Of a DNA stretch of 64,000 nt, positions 33,700-43,080 are shown in pieces. The stretch lies in NCBI GenBank assembly GCA_963422775.4, contig CAUJSJ030000050.1, forward strand, positions 1-64,000, in the 5' to 3' direction. Both the position numbers and the translations under genes were made by a program. The number at the start of each line of letters is the position of its first letter. The first letter of the stretch is position 1. Below the pieces are notes generated by a model. The model searched no databases. It worked only from the letters and a program-made list of their open reading frames with translations, and was not told where the DNA came from. This DNA comes from Pelomonas sp963422775. GTDB taxonomy: Bacteria; Pseudomonadota; Gammaproteobacteria; Burkholderiales; Burkholderiaceae_C.

Positions 33700-33728
33700 A
33701 TTCTAGCGCAAAGCTTGAACCCGGCCAA
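33700..33728 (-). promoter_or_regulatory. Sigma-70-type promoter for rpsO-pnp
   Basis: On the minus strand TTGGCC (33723-33728) and TAGAAT (33700-33705) are separated by exactly 17 bp. This is a good match to TTGACA/TATAAT. It would give a leader of about 165 nt ahead of rpsO, containing the inverted repeat at 33591-33628. Confidence 0.6.
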
Positions 33729-33839
33729 AGCAGGACAGGCCAAGCGTGCGGACATGTGGCCGGCTGCTGCGGGTTTCAAGAGCCCCGACCGCCCTGCCCC
33801 ACAAATGCGTGACTTCTCTGCGCTGGCGCGCAACCCGCT

Positions 33840-33867
33840 CTTGAAGCGCCCACGCATCGCCACATCT
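33840..33867 (+). promoter_or_regulatory. Candidate heat-shock (sigma-32) promoter of hsp20
   Basis: CTTGAA at 33840-33845 and CCACATCT at 33860-33867 are spaced 14 bp apart. They resemble the sigma-32 consensus (CTTGAA and CCCCATNT), 60 bp upstream of the Hsp20 ATG. The match in the -10 part is imperfect. Confidence 0.4.
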
Positions 33868-33926
33868 TTCGGTCATCGGGTGCTGCTCCCGACTGGTTCA
33901 GCAGCGCAAGCCAACGGAGTCTCACC

Positions 33927-34322
33927 ATGTTCTATCTGACCCATCCCCGCCACGTCGCCCGCGTCCTGCGCCAGTTCGACGCTGAAGCCGAAGCCACCCG
34001 TACCCCGGCCCTGGACGTCAGTGAGGACGACAAGGGCTACCGCGTCACTGTCGACATGCCCGGCGTGGCCAAGGAAGCCGTCAAGGTCCGCGTCGAAGGC
34101 CGCCGCGTGCAGGTCGAAACCGTGACCGAAGAGGCCGCGGCACCGACCGATGGCTCCCGCGTGCTCTACCGGGAGCGCCGCGCTGCCCGCTATGCCCGCA
34201 GCTTCTCGCTGCCCGCCGAGATCGATCAGGGCCAATCGCAAGCCCGCTTCGAGAACGGTGTGCTGACGCTGGACCTGGTGAAGCGCGTCGCCGACAACGG
34301 CGGCGAGCTGACTATCAACTAA
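33927..34322 (+). CDS. Small heat-shock protein, Hsp20/alpha-crystallin family
   Basis: A 131-residue ATP-independent chaperone. The alpha-crystallin domain covers residues 25-125, with KGYRVTVDMPGVAKEAVKV at its start and ARFENGVLTLDLVKR at its end. The N-terminal arm is short and there is almost no C-terminal I-x-I tail (it ends GELTIN), so the oligomer may be small. A candidate sigma-32 promoter lies upstream. Its stop overlaps the convergent tsaD stop by 4 bp. Confidence 0.93.
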   Translation: MFYLTHPRHVARVLRQFDAEAEATRTPALDVSEDDKGYRVTVDMPGVAKEAVKVRVEGRRVQVETVTEEAAAPTDGSRVLYRERRAARYARSFSLPAEIDQGQSQARFENGVLTLDLVKRVADNGGELTIN

Positions 34323-35362
34323 GCAGCGACGAGATCCCAGCGCGGGCGGACTTCAAAACCGCCGTCGCGCCTGGGCATCGCTGAGCCGCGCTGCACACGC
34401 AGCGCGGCCGCCATCGCGATCATGGCGCCGTTGTCGGTGCACAGCGACAACTCAGGGTAGTGCACGCGCACGCCCCGCTTGGCGCAGGCATCGTTCAGTT
34501 GCTCGCGCAGCCTGGCGTTCGCGCCCACACCGCCGGCGACGACGAGGCGCTTCAAGCCGGTCATCTTCAAGGCCAGCAGCGACTTCTTCAGCAGCACTTC
34601 GACGATGGCTTGCTGAGTCGACGCAGCAAGGTCGGCTTTGGTTTGCTCGCATGGTGAGTCGCCGATCTTCTTCACTTGCGTCAGCACCGCCGTCTTCAGG
34701 CCGGCGAAGCTGAAGTCCGGCTTGCCGCTGTGCAGCAGCGGCCGCGGCAGCGCGAAGGCATCCGGGTTGCCGAACTCGGCCATGCGCGCGAGGTGCGGGC
34801 CGCCAGGGTAAGGCAGGCCGAGTAGCTTGGCGCTCTTGTCGAAGGCCTCGCCGGCTGCGTCGTCGATGGTCTCGCCCAGCATTTCGTAGCTGCCAACGTC
34901 GTCCACGCGCATCAGCTGCGTGTGGCCGCCGCTGACCAACAGCGCGACGAAGGGGAACTCCGGCGGGTCGACCGACAGAAAGGGCGACAGCAGGTGCCCT
35001 TCGAGGTGATGGACGGGCAGCGCCGGCACGTCGAGCGCTGCAGCCAGCGAGACGGCCACACCGGCGCCGACGAGCAGCGCACCCGCGAGGCCGGGGCCCT
35101 GCGTGTAGGCGATCAGGTCGATGTCCTGCAGCGCGAGGCCGGCCTGCGACAACACTTCGCGCGTCAGCGGCAGCACGCGGCGCACGTGGTCGCGTGACGC
35201 CAACTCGGGCACGACGCCGCCGTAGGCCTGGTGCATCACGATCTGGCTGTGCAGCGCCTGCGCCAGCAGCTTCGGCGGCGCGTCACCCATCACCTCGACA
35301 AGCGCAACCCCGGTTTCGTCGCAGGACGATTCGAAACCCAGGATGCGCTGGACTGAACTCAC
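34319..35362 (-). CDS. tsaD: tRNA N6-adenosine threonylcarbamoyltransferase
   Basis: A 347-residue ASKHA-fold enzyme that, with TsaB and TsaE, makes t6A37 in ANN-reading tRNAs. The N-terminal GFESSCDETGVALVE, the metal-binding PVHHLEGHLLSP (near residue 115) and VSGGHTQLM (near 140) are intact. So are KTAVLTQ-type core segments and the C-terminal CTDNGAMIA. It overlaps fdx by 4 bp and so appears to be the last gene of the isc transcript. Confidence 0.97.
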   Translation of the reverse strand: MSSVQRILGFESSCDETGVALVEVMGDAPPKLLAQALHSQIVMHQAYGGVVPELASRDHVRRVLPLTREVLSQAGLALQDIDLIAYTQGPGLAGALLVGAGVAVSLAAALDVPALPVHHLEGHLLSPFLSVDPPEFPFVALLVSGGHTQLMRVDDVGSYEMLGETIDDAAGEAFDKSAKLLGLPYPGGPHLARMAEFGNPDAFALPRPLLHSGKPDFSFAGLKTAVLTQVKKIGDSPCEQTKADLAASTQQAIVEVLLKKSLLALKMTGLKRLVVAGGVGANARLREQLNDACAKRGVRVHYPELSLCTDNGAMIAMAAALRVQRGSAMPRRDGGFEVRPRWDLVAA

Positions 35363-35697
35363 TTGCCTTCCTTGGCGTGGTTGATCGAGTACTTGGGGAT
35401 CTCGACCGTGACGTCCTGCTGACGCAGCAACGCCTGGCAGGACAAGCGCGAATCGGGCTCCAGTCCCCAGGCGCGGTCGAGCATGTCCTCTTCATCCTCT
35501 TCCATCTCGCTCAGCGACCGGCCGCCCTCACGCACGATGACGTGGCAGGTCGTGCAGGCGCAGACCTGGTCGCAGGCGTGCTCGATGTGGATGTCGTTGG
35601 CCAGCAGCGCTTCGCAGATCGACGTGCCGGGCGCCGCCGTGATGCTGGCGCCGTCGGGGCAGTACTCGGCGTGCGGGAGGATCTTGATGACGGGCAT
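35359..35697 (-). CDS. fdx: ISC-type [2Fe-2S] ferredoxin
   Basis: A 112-residue adrenodoxin-type ferredoxin that supplies electrons to iron-sulfur cluster assembly. The cluster ligands are in EHACDQVCACTTCHV (C-x5-C-x2-C, with one extra Cys) and in LSCQALL about 36 residues later. The start at 35697 (MPVIKIL) fits the family; a start four codons earlier is possible. It is 8 bp after hscA and overlaps tsaD by 4 bp. No iscX gene follows. Confidence 0.96.
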   Translation of the reverse strand: MPVIKILPHAEYCPDGASITAAPGTSICEALLANDIHIEHACDQVCACTTCHVIVREGGRSLSEMEEDEEDMLDRAWGLEPDSRLSCQALLRQQDVTVEIPKYSINHAKEGK

Positions 35698-35705
35698 GGC
35701 ATTTC

Positions 35706-37550
<1,845 letters not shown>

Positions 37551-37553
37551 GGG

Positions 37554-38072
37554 TCAGGAATCAATGGCGGCGAGGCGCTGGTCAATGTCGGCACGGAAGC
37601 GCTGGATGAACATCAGCGCGCGGACCTGGGACGCGGCGGCCTTGGCATCGCCGGCTTCGTCGAGCAACCTTTGCACGACGGCAAGTGCGGTGGTTTCGGC
37701 CTGCGCCGCGGCGTCGTCCAACGACTGCAGCGCGACTTCGCCATCGGCGTCGTCGAGGGCCTCGCGCCATTCCATCTGCTGCATCAGGAAGGCGGCGGGC
37801 ATCTGCGTGTTGTTCTCGGCCTGAACGGGGGCGCCACGCAGCTCACACAGGTAAGCCGCGCGCCTGAGCGGCTCGCGCAGGCGCTGGTAAGCCTCGTTGA
37901 CACGCATGGCCCATTGCATGGCCACGCGCTGGGCGGCAGCACCCTCGGCGGCGAAGCGGTCGGGATGGACTTCGGCCTGCAGCGACTTCCAGCGCGCGTC
38001 GATGTCGGCGCGCACCTGGGCCTGCTGTTCAGGCAGGCCGAAGAGCTGGAAGTCGTTGTCGGTCAGGCGCAT
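37554..38072 (-). CDS. hscB: Fe-S assembly co-chaperone HscB (J-domain)
   Basis: A 172-residue J-protein that delivers IscU to HscA. The J-domain (residues 4-75) has the HPD motif in QAEVHPDRFAAEGAAAQRVA. A C-terminal three-helix domain (MPAAFLMQQMEWREALDD) contacts IscU. The start at 38072 (MRLTDNDFQLFGL) was chosen over a start six codons upstream. It is the first gene after a strong terminator-like hairpin, so its level may be set by readthrough from iscRSUA. Confidence 0.95.
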   Translation of the reverse strand: MRLTDNDFQLFGLPEQQAQVRADIDARWKSLQAEVHPDRFAAEGAAAQRVAMQWAMRVNEAYQRLREPLRRAAYLCELRGAPVQAENNTQMPAAFLMQQMEWREALDDADGEVALQSLDDAAAQAETTALAVVQRLLDEAGDAKAAASQVRALMFIQRFRADIDQRLAAIDS

Positions 38073-38080
38073 GGCGAGGT

Positions 38081-38113
38081 GAAAAAGCAAAAGGCGCGGT
38101 TCACACCGCGCCT
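38081..38113 (-). terminator. Intrinsic terminator/attenuator between iscA and hscB
   Basis: AGGCGCGGT (38092-38100) and ACCGCGCCT (38105-38113) form a perfect 9-bp GC-rich stem with a TCAC loop, starting 20 nt after the iscA stop. On the minus strand it is followed at once by TTTGCTTTTTC. This is the clearest Rho-independent terminator in the window, and it lies inside the isc operon, separating iscRSUA from hscBA-fdx-tsaD. Confidence 0.85.
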
Positions 38114-38132
38114 GTCGTCAGGTCAGCGAGTT

Positions 38133-38456
38133 TCAGACACGGAAGGACTCGCCACAGCCGCACTTGTCTTTCTCGCGCGGGTTGCGGAACTTGAAGCCTT
38201 CGTTCAGGCCTTCGCGGACGAAGTCCAGTTCGGTGCCGTCGAGGTAGGGCAGGCTCTTGGGATCGATGAGGATCTTGACCTCGTGGCCTTCGAAGATCAC
38301 GTCTTCAGGCGCCACGTCATCGGCGTATTCCAGCTTGTAGGCCAGGCCCGAGCAGCCCGTCGTCTTCACGCCCAGGCGAACGCCCACGCCCTTGCCGCGC
38401 TTGGCGATGTAGCGCTTGACGTGGCGGGCGGCGGCTTCAGTGAGCGTGACGGACAT
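38133..38456 (-). CDS. iscA: Iron-sulfur cluster assembly protein IscA
   Basis: A 107-residue A-type carrier protein. The three conserved cysteines are in TTGCSGLAYKLEYAD (about residue 35) and CGCGESF at the C-terminus. It starts 1 bp after iscU ends and is followed by the intrinsic terminator before hscB. Confidence 0.97.
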   Translation of the reverse strand: MSVTLTEAAARHVKRYIAKRGKGVGVRLGVKTTGCSGLAYKLEYADDVAPEDVIFEGHEVKILIDPKSLPYLDGTELDFVREGLNEGFKFRNPREKDKCGCGESFRV

Positions 38457-38457
38457 G

Positions 38458-38844
38458 TCAGTTGGCGTGCTTGGCGCGGTAGTCGTCCACGGCCGCCTTG
38501 ATGGCGTCTTCGGCCAGGATGGAGCAGTGGATCTTGACCGGCGGCAGCGCCAGCTCTTCGGCGATCTGCGTGTTCTTGATCGTCAGCGCTTCGTCCAGAC
38601 TCTTGCCCTTGACCCATTCGGTCACCAGGGAGCTGGAAGCGATGGCCGAGCCACAGCCGTAGGTCTTGAACTTGGCGTCCTCGATGAGACCGGTCGCCGG
38701 GTTGACCTTGATCTGCAGCTTCATCACGTCGCCGCAGGCCGGCGCACCGACCATGCCGGTGCCGACGTCCTCGTCGCCGTTGTCGAACTTGCCGACGTTG
38801 CGGGGGTTTTCGTAGTGGTCAACGACCTTTTCGCTGTATGCCAT
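38458..38844 (-). CDS. iscU: Iron-sulfur cluster scaffold protein IscU
   Basis: A 128-residue scaffold on which IscS builds clusters. The three ligand cysteines are in GAPACGDVMKLQ, TYGCGSAIASSS and KIHCSILAEDA. The LPPVK chaperone-recognition motif just before the last Cys is intact. It lies 32 bp after iscS and 1 bp before iscA. Confidence 0.98.
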   Translation of the reverse strand: MAYSEKVVDHYENPRNVGKFDNGDEDVGTGMVGAPACGDVMKLQIKVNPATGLIEDAKFKTYGCGSAIASSSLVTEWVKGKSLDEALTIKNTQIAEELALPPVKIHCSILAEDAIKAAVDDYRAKHAN

Positions 38845-38876
38845 GGTGTTCTCCTGAATCGACGATCAATGGGCGA

Positions 38877-40097
38877 TCAGTGGGCAGCCCACTGGATGGT
38901 CGAGATGTCGATGCCGTCCTTGTACATGTCCCAAAGCGGGGACAGTTCGCGCAGCTTGGCCACGCGGTCGGTCAGCACGCTGATCGCGTAGTCGATTTCT
39001 TCTTCGGTCGTGAAGCGGCCGATGGTCATGCGCAGCGAGCTGTGAGCCAGCTCGTCACTGCGGCCGAGCGCGCGCAGCACATAGCTGGGTTCCAGGCTGG
39101 CCGACGTGCAGGCCGAGCCCGACGACACCGCCAGACCCTTGACGCCCATGATCAGCGACTCACCCTCGACGTAGTTGAACGAGATGTTCAGGTTGTGCGG
39201 CACACGGTGCTCGAGGTCACCATTGATGAAGGTCTGCTCGACGCCGGACAGGCCTTGGATGAGGCGGTTGTGCAGCGCGCGGATGCGTTCCTGCTCGATG
39301 CCCATCTCCTCGCGGGCAATGCGGAAGGCCTCGCCCATGCCGACGATCTGGTGCGTGGGCAGCGTGCCGGAGCGCATGCCGCGCTCGTGGCCGCCACCGT
39401 GCATCTGGGCCTCCAGCCGCACGCGGGGCTTGCGGCGCACGTACAGCGCGCCCATGCCCTTGGGGCCGTAGGTCTTGTGCGCGGACATGCTCATCAGATC
39501 GATAGGCAACTTGGCCAGGTCGATGGCGACCTTGCCGGTGGCCTGGGCGGCATCGACGTGAAAGATGATGCCGCGCTCGCGGCAGATGTTGCCCAGTGCA
39601 ACCACGTCCTGGATGACGCCGATCTCGTTGTTCACGAACATGACCGACACGAGGATGGTGTCAGGGCGCAGCGCCGCCTTGAAGGCATCCAGGTCGAGCA
39701 GGCCGTTGGCCTGGACGTCGAGGTAGGTCACCTCGAAGCCCTGGCGCTCCAGCTCGCGCATGCTGTCCAGCGTGGCCTTGTGCTCGGTCTTGACCGTGAC
39801 CAGATGCTTGCCGCGGGTCTTGTAGAACTGCGCGGCGCCCTTGAGCGCGAGATTGATGGACTCGGTGGCGCCGGAGGTCCAGACGATCTCGCGCGGGTCG
39901 GCGCCGATCAGCTCGGCGACCTGCACGCGCGCCTTCTCGACCGCTTCTTCCGCTTCCCAGCCCCAGGCGTGACTGCGCGATGCCGGGTTGCCGAAGTGTT
40001 CGCGCAACCAGGGAACCATGGCGTCCACCACGCGGGGATCGCACGGCGTCGTGGCGCCGTAGTCGAGGTAGATCGGGAAGTGCGGTGTCATATCCAT
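38877..40097 (-). CDS. iscS: Cysteine desulfurase IscS
   Basis: A 406-residue PLP enzyme that removes sulfur from cysteine for clusters and tRNA thiolation. The PLP lysine is in MSMSAHKTYGPKGMGALYVR (about residue 207). The mobile active-site loop contains the catalytic Cys in SSGSACTSASLEPSYVL (about residue 330). The C-terminus (PLWDMYKDGIDISTIQWAAH) is typical. It is 17 bp downstream of iscR. Confidence 0.98.
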   Translation of the reverse strand: MDMTPHFPIYLDYGATTPCDPRVVDAMVPWLREHFGNPASRSHAWGWEAEEAVEKARVQVAELIGADPREIVWTSGATESINLALKGAAQFYKTRGKHLVTVKTEHKATLDSMRELERQGFEVTYLDVQANGLLDLDAFKAALRPDTILVSVMFVNNEIGVIQDVVALGNICRERGIIFHVDAAQATGKVAIDLAKLPIDLMSMSAHKTYGPKGMGALYVRRKPRVRLEAQMHGGGHERGMRSGTLPTHQIVGMGEAFRIAREEMGIEQERIRALHNRLIQGLSGVEQTFINGDLEHRVPHNLNISFNYVEGESLIMGVKGLAVSSGSACTSASLEPSYVLRALGRSDELAHSSLRMTIGRFTTEEEIDYAISVLTDRVAKLRELSPLWDMYKDGIDISTIQWAAH

Positions 40098-40114
40098 GGG
40101 AAAGGCTTGTGGTT

Positions 40115-40648
40115 TTACTTGCTGAACGCGCTGCCGAGGGCGAAGACCGAGTTGGGGGCCGTCACGCGAATCGGCTTGAGCACCGGCTGCGACGAAATCG
40201 CGCGCTTGACCGGCGCCGCCTCAACCTCGAAGCCCTTGGCCAGTTGCTCATCGGCGAGCTTGCGCAGGGAGACGGAGTCGAGGTACTCGATCATCTTGGC
40301 GTTCAGGTTGGTCCAGAGTTCATGGGTGATGCAGCGGCCGCTGTCTTCACCCATGCAGTTTTCCTTGCCGCCGCAGCCGGTGGCGTCCAGCGCCTCGTCC
40401 ACGGCGACGATGATGTCGGCGACCGTGATGTTCTCGGCCTTGCGGCCCAGCGAGTAGCCGCCGCCCGGGCCACGGGTGCTTTCCACCAGTTCATGCCGGC
40501 GCAGCTTGCCAAACAGCTGCTCCAGGTAAGACAGCGAAATCTGTTGTCGTTGGCTGATCGCCGCCAGGGCCACGGGGCCCGTATTCTCGCGCAGCGCCAA
40601 GTCCAGCATCGCGGTGACTGCAAACCGGCCTTTGGTAGTGAGACGCAT
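40115..40648 (-). CDS. iscR: Rrf2-family iron-sulfur regulator IscR
   Basis: A 177-residue [2Fe-2S] winged-helix regulator. The DNA-binding domain (MRLTTKGRFAVTAMLDLAL, then SLSYLEQLFGKLRRHELVES) and the cluster ligands C-x5-C-x7-C (CGGKENCMGEDSGRC) followed by ITH are present. The start at 40648 follows an AAAGGAG ribosome-binding site. It is the first gene of the isc operon and should repress it when its cluster is loaded. A leader of about 100 nt with a 17-bp palindrome precedes it. Confidence 0.97.
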   Translation of the reverse strand: MRLTTKGRFAVTAMLDLALRENTGPVALAAISQRQQISLSYLEQLFGKLRRHELVESTRGPGGGYSLGRKAENITVADIIVAVDEALDATGCGGKENCMGEDSGRCITHELWTNLNAKMIEYLDSVSLRKLADEQLAKGFEVEAAPVKRAISSQPVLKPIRVTAPNSVFALGSAFSK

Positions 40649-40679
40649 AAAAACTCCTTTGCGAGATGCCACGACCAGG

Positions 40680-40696
40680 ATTTGTCCTGGACAAAT
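40680..40696. promoter_or_regulatory. 17-bp palindrome in the iscR leader
   Basis: ATTTGTCC (40680-40687), one base, then GGACAAAT (40689-40696) is a perfect inverted repeat centred 40 nt upstream of the iscR ATG. It does not resemble the type 1 IscR site. It could be an operator for another regulator or, as RNA, a hairpin near the ribosome-binding site. Two further short palindromes (GGGTTAACCC at 40703-40712, GGACGTCC at 40714-40721) lie next to it. Confidence 0.5.
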
Positions 40697-40751
40697 GATT
40701 CGGGGTTAACCCGGGACGTCCGGACAATAGCCGAGCGAACCATTTCCGATG

Positions 40752-40778
40752 ATTTTACTCGACTACTCGACCACTTCC
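40752..40778 (-). promoter_or_regulatory. Candidate iscR promoter with IscR type 1-like site
   Basis: On the minus strand GTCGAGTAGTCGAGTAAAAT combines a TAAAAT -10 (40752-40757) with TAGTCGAGTA, which matches one half of the type 1 IscR consensus. ACTCGAC is repeated directly at 40757-40763 and 40765-40771. The other IscR half-site is weak and no good -35 is seen, as expected for an activator- or repressor-overlapped promoter. Placed from sequence resemblance only. Confidence 0.4.
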
Positions 40779-40833
40779 TATGACCGCCAGGTATCCCTAG
40801 GTTGCGGCGGGGTTTTGCTGCGGCGCGGCAGCT

Positions 40834-42963
40834 TCAGCGGGACGAGCTCATCTTTCGAGCGCTGTCCAGGGGCACGATGTTGTCGTGTACGCGGGCGCCG
40901 AAGGCTTGCTCGCGCAATTGCGCCAACTGGTCGCGCAAGCGCGCTGCTTGTTCGAACTCCAGGTTGCGGGCGTGTTCCAGCATCTGTTTTTCGAGCAGCG
41001 CGATCCGTTTGGCCAGATCCTTCTCCGACAAGTCCTCGACTTTGGCCGCCGCCAGCAGCTTGGCATCGTCACGCCCGGATTCGGCGGAGTAGACGCCATC
41101 GATCAGGTCCTTGATGCGCTTCTGGACGCTGCGCGGCGTGATGCCGTTTTCCTCGTTGAAGGCCATCTGCTTGGTGCGGCGGCGCTCGGTCTCTCCGATG
41201 GCCTTCTTCATCGACTCGGTGATGCGGTCACCGTAGAGAATGGCCTTGCCGTTGATGTTTCGCGCAGCGCGGCCGATGGTCTGGATCAGGCTGCGCTCGG
41301 CACGCAGGAAGCCCTCCTTGTCGGCGTCGAGGATCGCGACGAACGACACCTCGGGGATGTCCAGGCCTTCACGCAACAGATTGATGCCCACCAGCACGTC
41401 GAAGGCGCCCAGGCGCAGGTCGCGCAGGATCTCGACGCGCTCGACCGTGTCGACGTCCGAGTGCAGGTAGCGCACCTTGACGCCGTTGTCGCTGAGGTAG
41501 TCGGTCAGCTGCTCGGCCATGCGCTTGGTCAGCGTCGTGATCAGCACGCGCTCGTGGACCTCGACGCGCAGACGGATTTCCTGCAACACATCGTCCACCT
41601 GGTGTGTGGCCGGCCGCACTTCGACGATCGGGTCGACCAAGCCCGTCGGCCGCACGACCTGCTCGACCACCTGGCCGGAGTTGTCCTTCTCGTACTGGGC
41701 CGGCGTGGCCGACACGAAGATCGCCTGGCGCATCTTGCGTTCGAACTCGGCGAACTTCAGCGGCCGGTTGTCCAGCGCCGACGGGAGGCGAAAGCCATAC
41801 TCAACCAGCGTCGTCTTGCGCGCCCGGTCGCCATTGTACATGCCGCCGAACTGCCCGATCAGCACGTGGCTCTCGTCCAGGAACATGATCGCGTCCTTGG
41901 GCAGGTAGTCCACCAGCGTCGGCGGCGGGTCACCCGGCTGGGCGCCGGACAGGTGCCGCGTGTAGTTCTCGATGCCCTTGCAGTGGCCGACCTCCTGCAA
42001 CATCTCCAGATCGAAACGCGTGCGCTGCTCGATGCGCTGCGCCTCGACGAGCTTGCCCTCCTTGATGAAGAAGGCCACGCGCTCGCGCAGCTCCTCCTTG
42101 ATCGCGTCGGTACAGGCCAGCACGCGCTCACGCGGCGTCACGTAATGGCTGCTCGGGTAGACCGTGAAGCGCGGGATCTTCTGGCGGATCTGGCCTGTCA
42201 GCGGGTCGAACAGCGCCAGGCCTTCGATCTCGTCGTCGAACAGCTCGATGCGGATGGCCAGCTCCGAGTGCTCCGCCGGGAAGACGTCGATGGTGTCGCC
42301 GCGCACGCGGAAGTGGCCGCGGGTGAACTCCATCTCGTTGCGGGTGTACTGCATGCGGATGAGCTGGGCGATGACGTCGCGCTGGCCCATCTTGTCGCCC
42401 ACGCGCAGCGTCATCACCATCTGGTGGTAGTCGCTCGGGTTGCCGATGCCGTAGATGGCCGACACCGAGGCCACGATGACCACGTCGCGCCGTTCCAGCA
42501 GGCTTTTGGTGCAGGACAGGCGCAGTTGCTCGATGTGTTCGTTGATCGCGCTGTCCTTTTCGATGAACAGGTCGCGCTGCGGCACGTAGGCCTCGGGCTG
42601 GTAATAGTCGTAATAGCTGACGAAGTACTCGACCGCGTTGTTCGGAAAGAAGTCCCGGAACTCGCTGTATAGCTGCGCCGCCAGCGTCTTGTTGGGGGCG
42701 AAGACGATGGCCGGGCGGCCCAGGCGGGCGATGACATTGGCCATCGTGAAGGTCTTGCCTGAGCCCGTCACGCCCAGCAGCGTCTGGTAGCTGAGGCCGT
42801 CGTTGATGCCTTCGATCAGCTGATTGATCGCGGCCGGTTGATCCCCCGCCGGCGGGAAAGGCTGGAACAGTTCGAATGGCGAGCCTTCGAAGCTGACGAA
42901 TTCGCCCTTGCATTCCTCCGAGTCACTTTCGGGACCGGGTATGACGTTCAAGGCTTCTTGCAT
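40834..42963 (-). CDS. uvrB: Excinuclease ABC subunit B
   Basis: A 709-residue nucleotide-excision repair helicase that loads on damage with UvrA and recruits UvrC. Walker A is in LLGVTGSGKTFTMANVIARL (about residue 58). The beta-hairpin region YYDYYQPEAYVPQRDLFIEK, the DEAD-like MFLDESHV and motif VI (LIQTIGRAARN) are present, and so is the C-terminal UVR motif (ALLEKQMLEHARNLEFEQAA). The start at 42963 (MQEALNVIPG) leaves a 117-bp divergent promoter to the aminotransferase gene. I saw no LexA-type CTG-N10-CAG box there. Confidence 0.97.
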   Translation of the reverse strand: MQEALNVIPGPESDSEECKGEFVSFEGSPFELFQPFPPAGDQPAAINQLIEGINDGLSYQTLLGVTGSGKTFTMANVIARLGRPAIVFAPNKTLAAQLYSEFRDFFPNNAVEYFVSYYDYYQPEAYVPQRDLFIEKDSAINEHIEQLRLSCTKSLLERRDVVIVASVSAIYGIGNPSDYHQMVMTLRVGDKMGQRDVIAQLIRMQYTRNEMEFTRGHFRVRGDTIDVFPAEHSELAIRIELFDDEIEGLALFDPLTGQIRQKIPRFTVYPSSHYVTPRERVLACTDAIKEELRERVAFFIKEGKLVEAQRIEQRTRFDLEMLQEVGHCKGIENYTRHLSGAQPGDPPPTLVDYLPKDAIMFLDESHVLIGQFGGMYNGDRARKTTLVEYGFRLPSALDNRPLKFAEFERKMRQAIFVSATPAQYEKDNSGQVVEQVVRPTGLVDPIVEVRPATHQVDDVLQEIRLRVEVHERVLITTLTKRMAEQLTDYLSDNGVKVRYLHSDVDTVERVEILRDLRLGAFDVLVGINLLREGLDIPEVSFVAILDADKEGFLRAERSLIQTIGRAARNINGKAILYGDRITESMKKAIGETERRRTKQMAFNEENGITPRSVQKRIKDLIDGVYSAESGRDDAKLLAAAKVEDLSEKDLAKRIALLEKQMLEHARNLEFEQAARLRDQLAQLREQAFGARVHDNIVPLDSARKMSSSR

Positions 42964-43080
42964 GGGGAATTCCCTGGGTTCACGGGCAAAATTGCTGCGC
43001 TGCGAAACCAGGCAGGTTAGCGCAGACCCTGATTCTTCAAGCCTCCCCTCCTGCCAACGTCCTTTCAGGAATCCCCCGCC

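Larger units (their letters stand above)
33528..33926. other. 399-bp divergent intergenic region between rpsO and hsp20
   Basis: This is the only gene-free stretch over 300 bp. It holds a minus-strand promoter and leader hairpin for rpsO, a candidate heat-shock promoter for hsp20, and nothing else I can support. Open frames crossing it (for example 33658-33939) have no family-like sequence and would place coding sequence over both promoters. Confidence 0.7.

Noticed and set aside
33658..33939. Small open frame upstream of hsp20
   Set aside because: It has no family resemblance, covers both the rpsO promoter and the candidate heat-shock promoter, and overlaps the Hsp20 start in another frame.
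42964..43080. LexA (SOS) box upstream of uvrB
   Set aside because: The closest match has CTG and CAG separated by 11 instead of 10 bases and lacks the flanking T/A. Not convincing.
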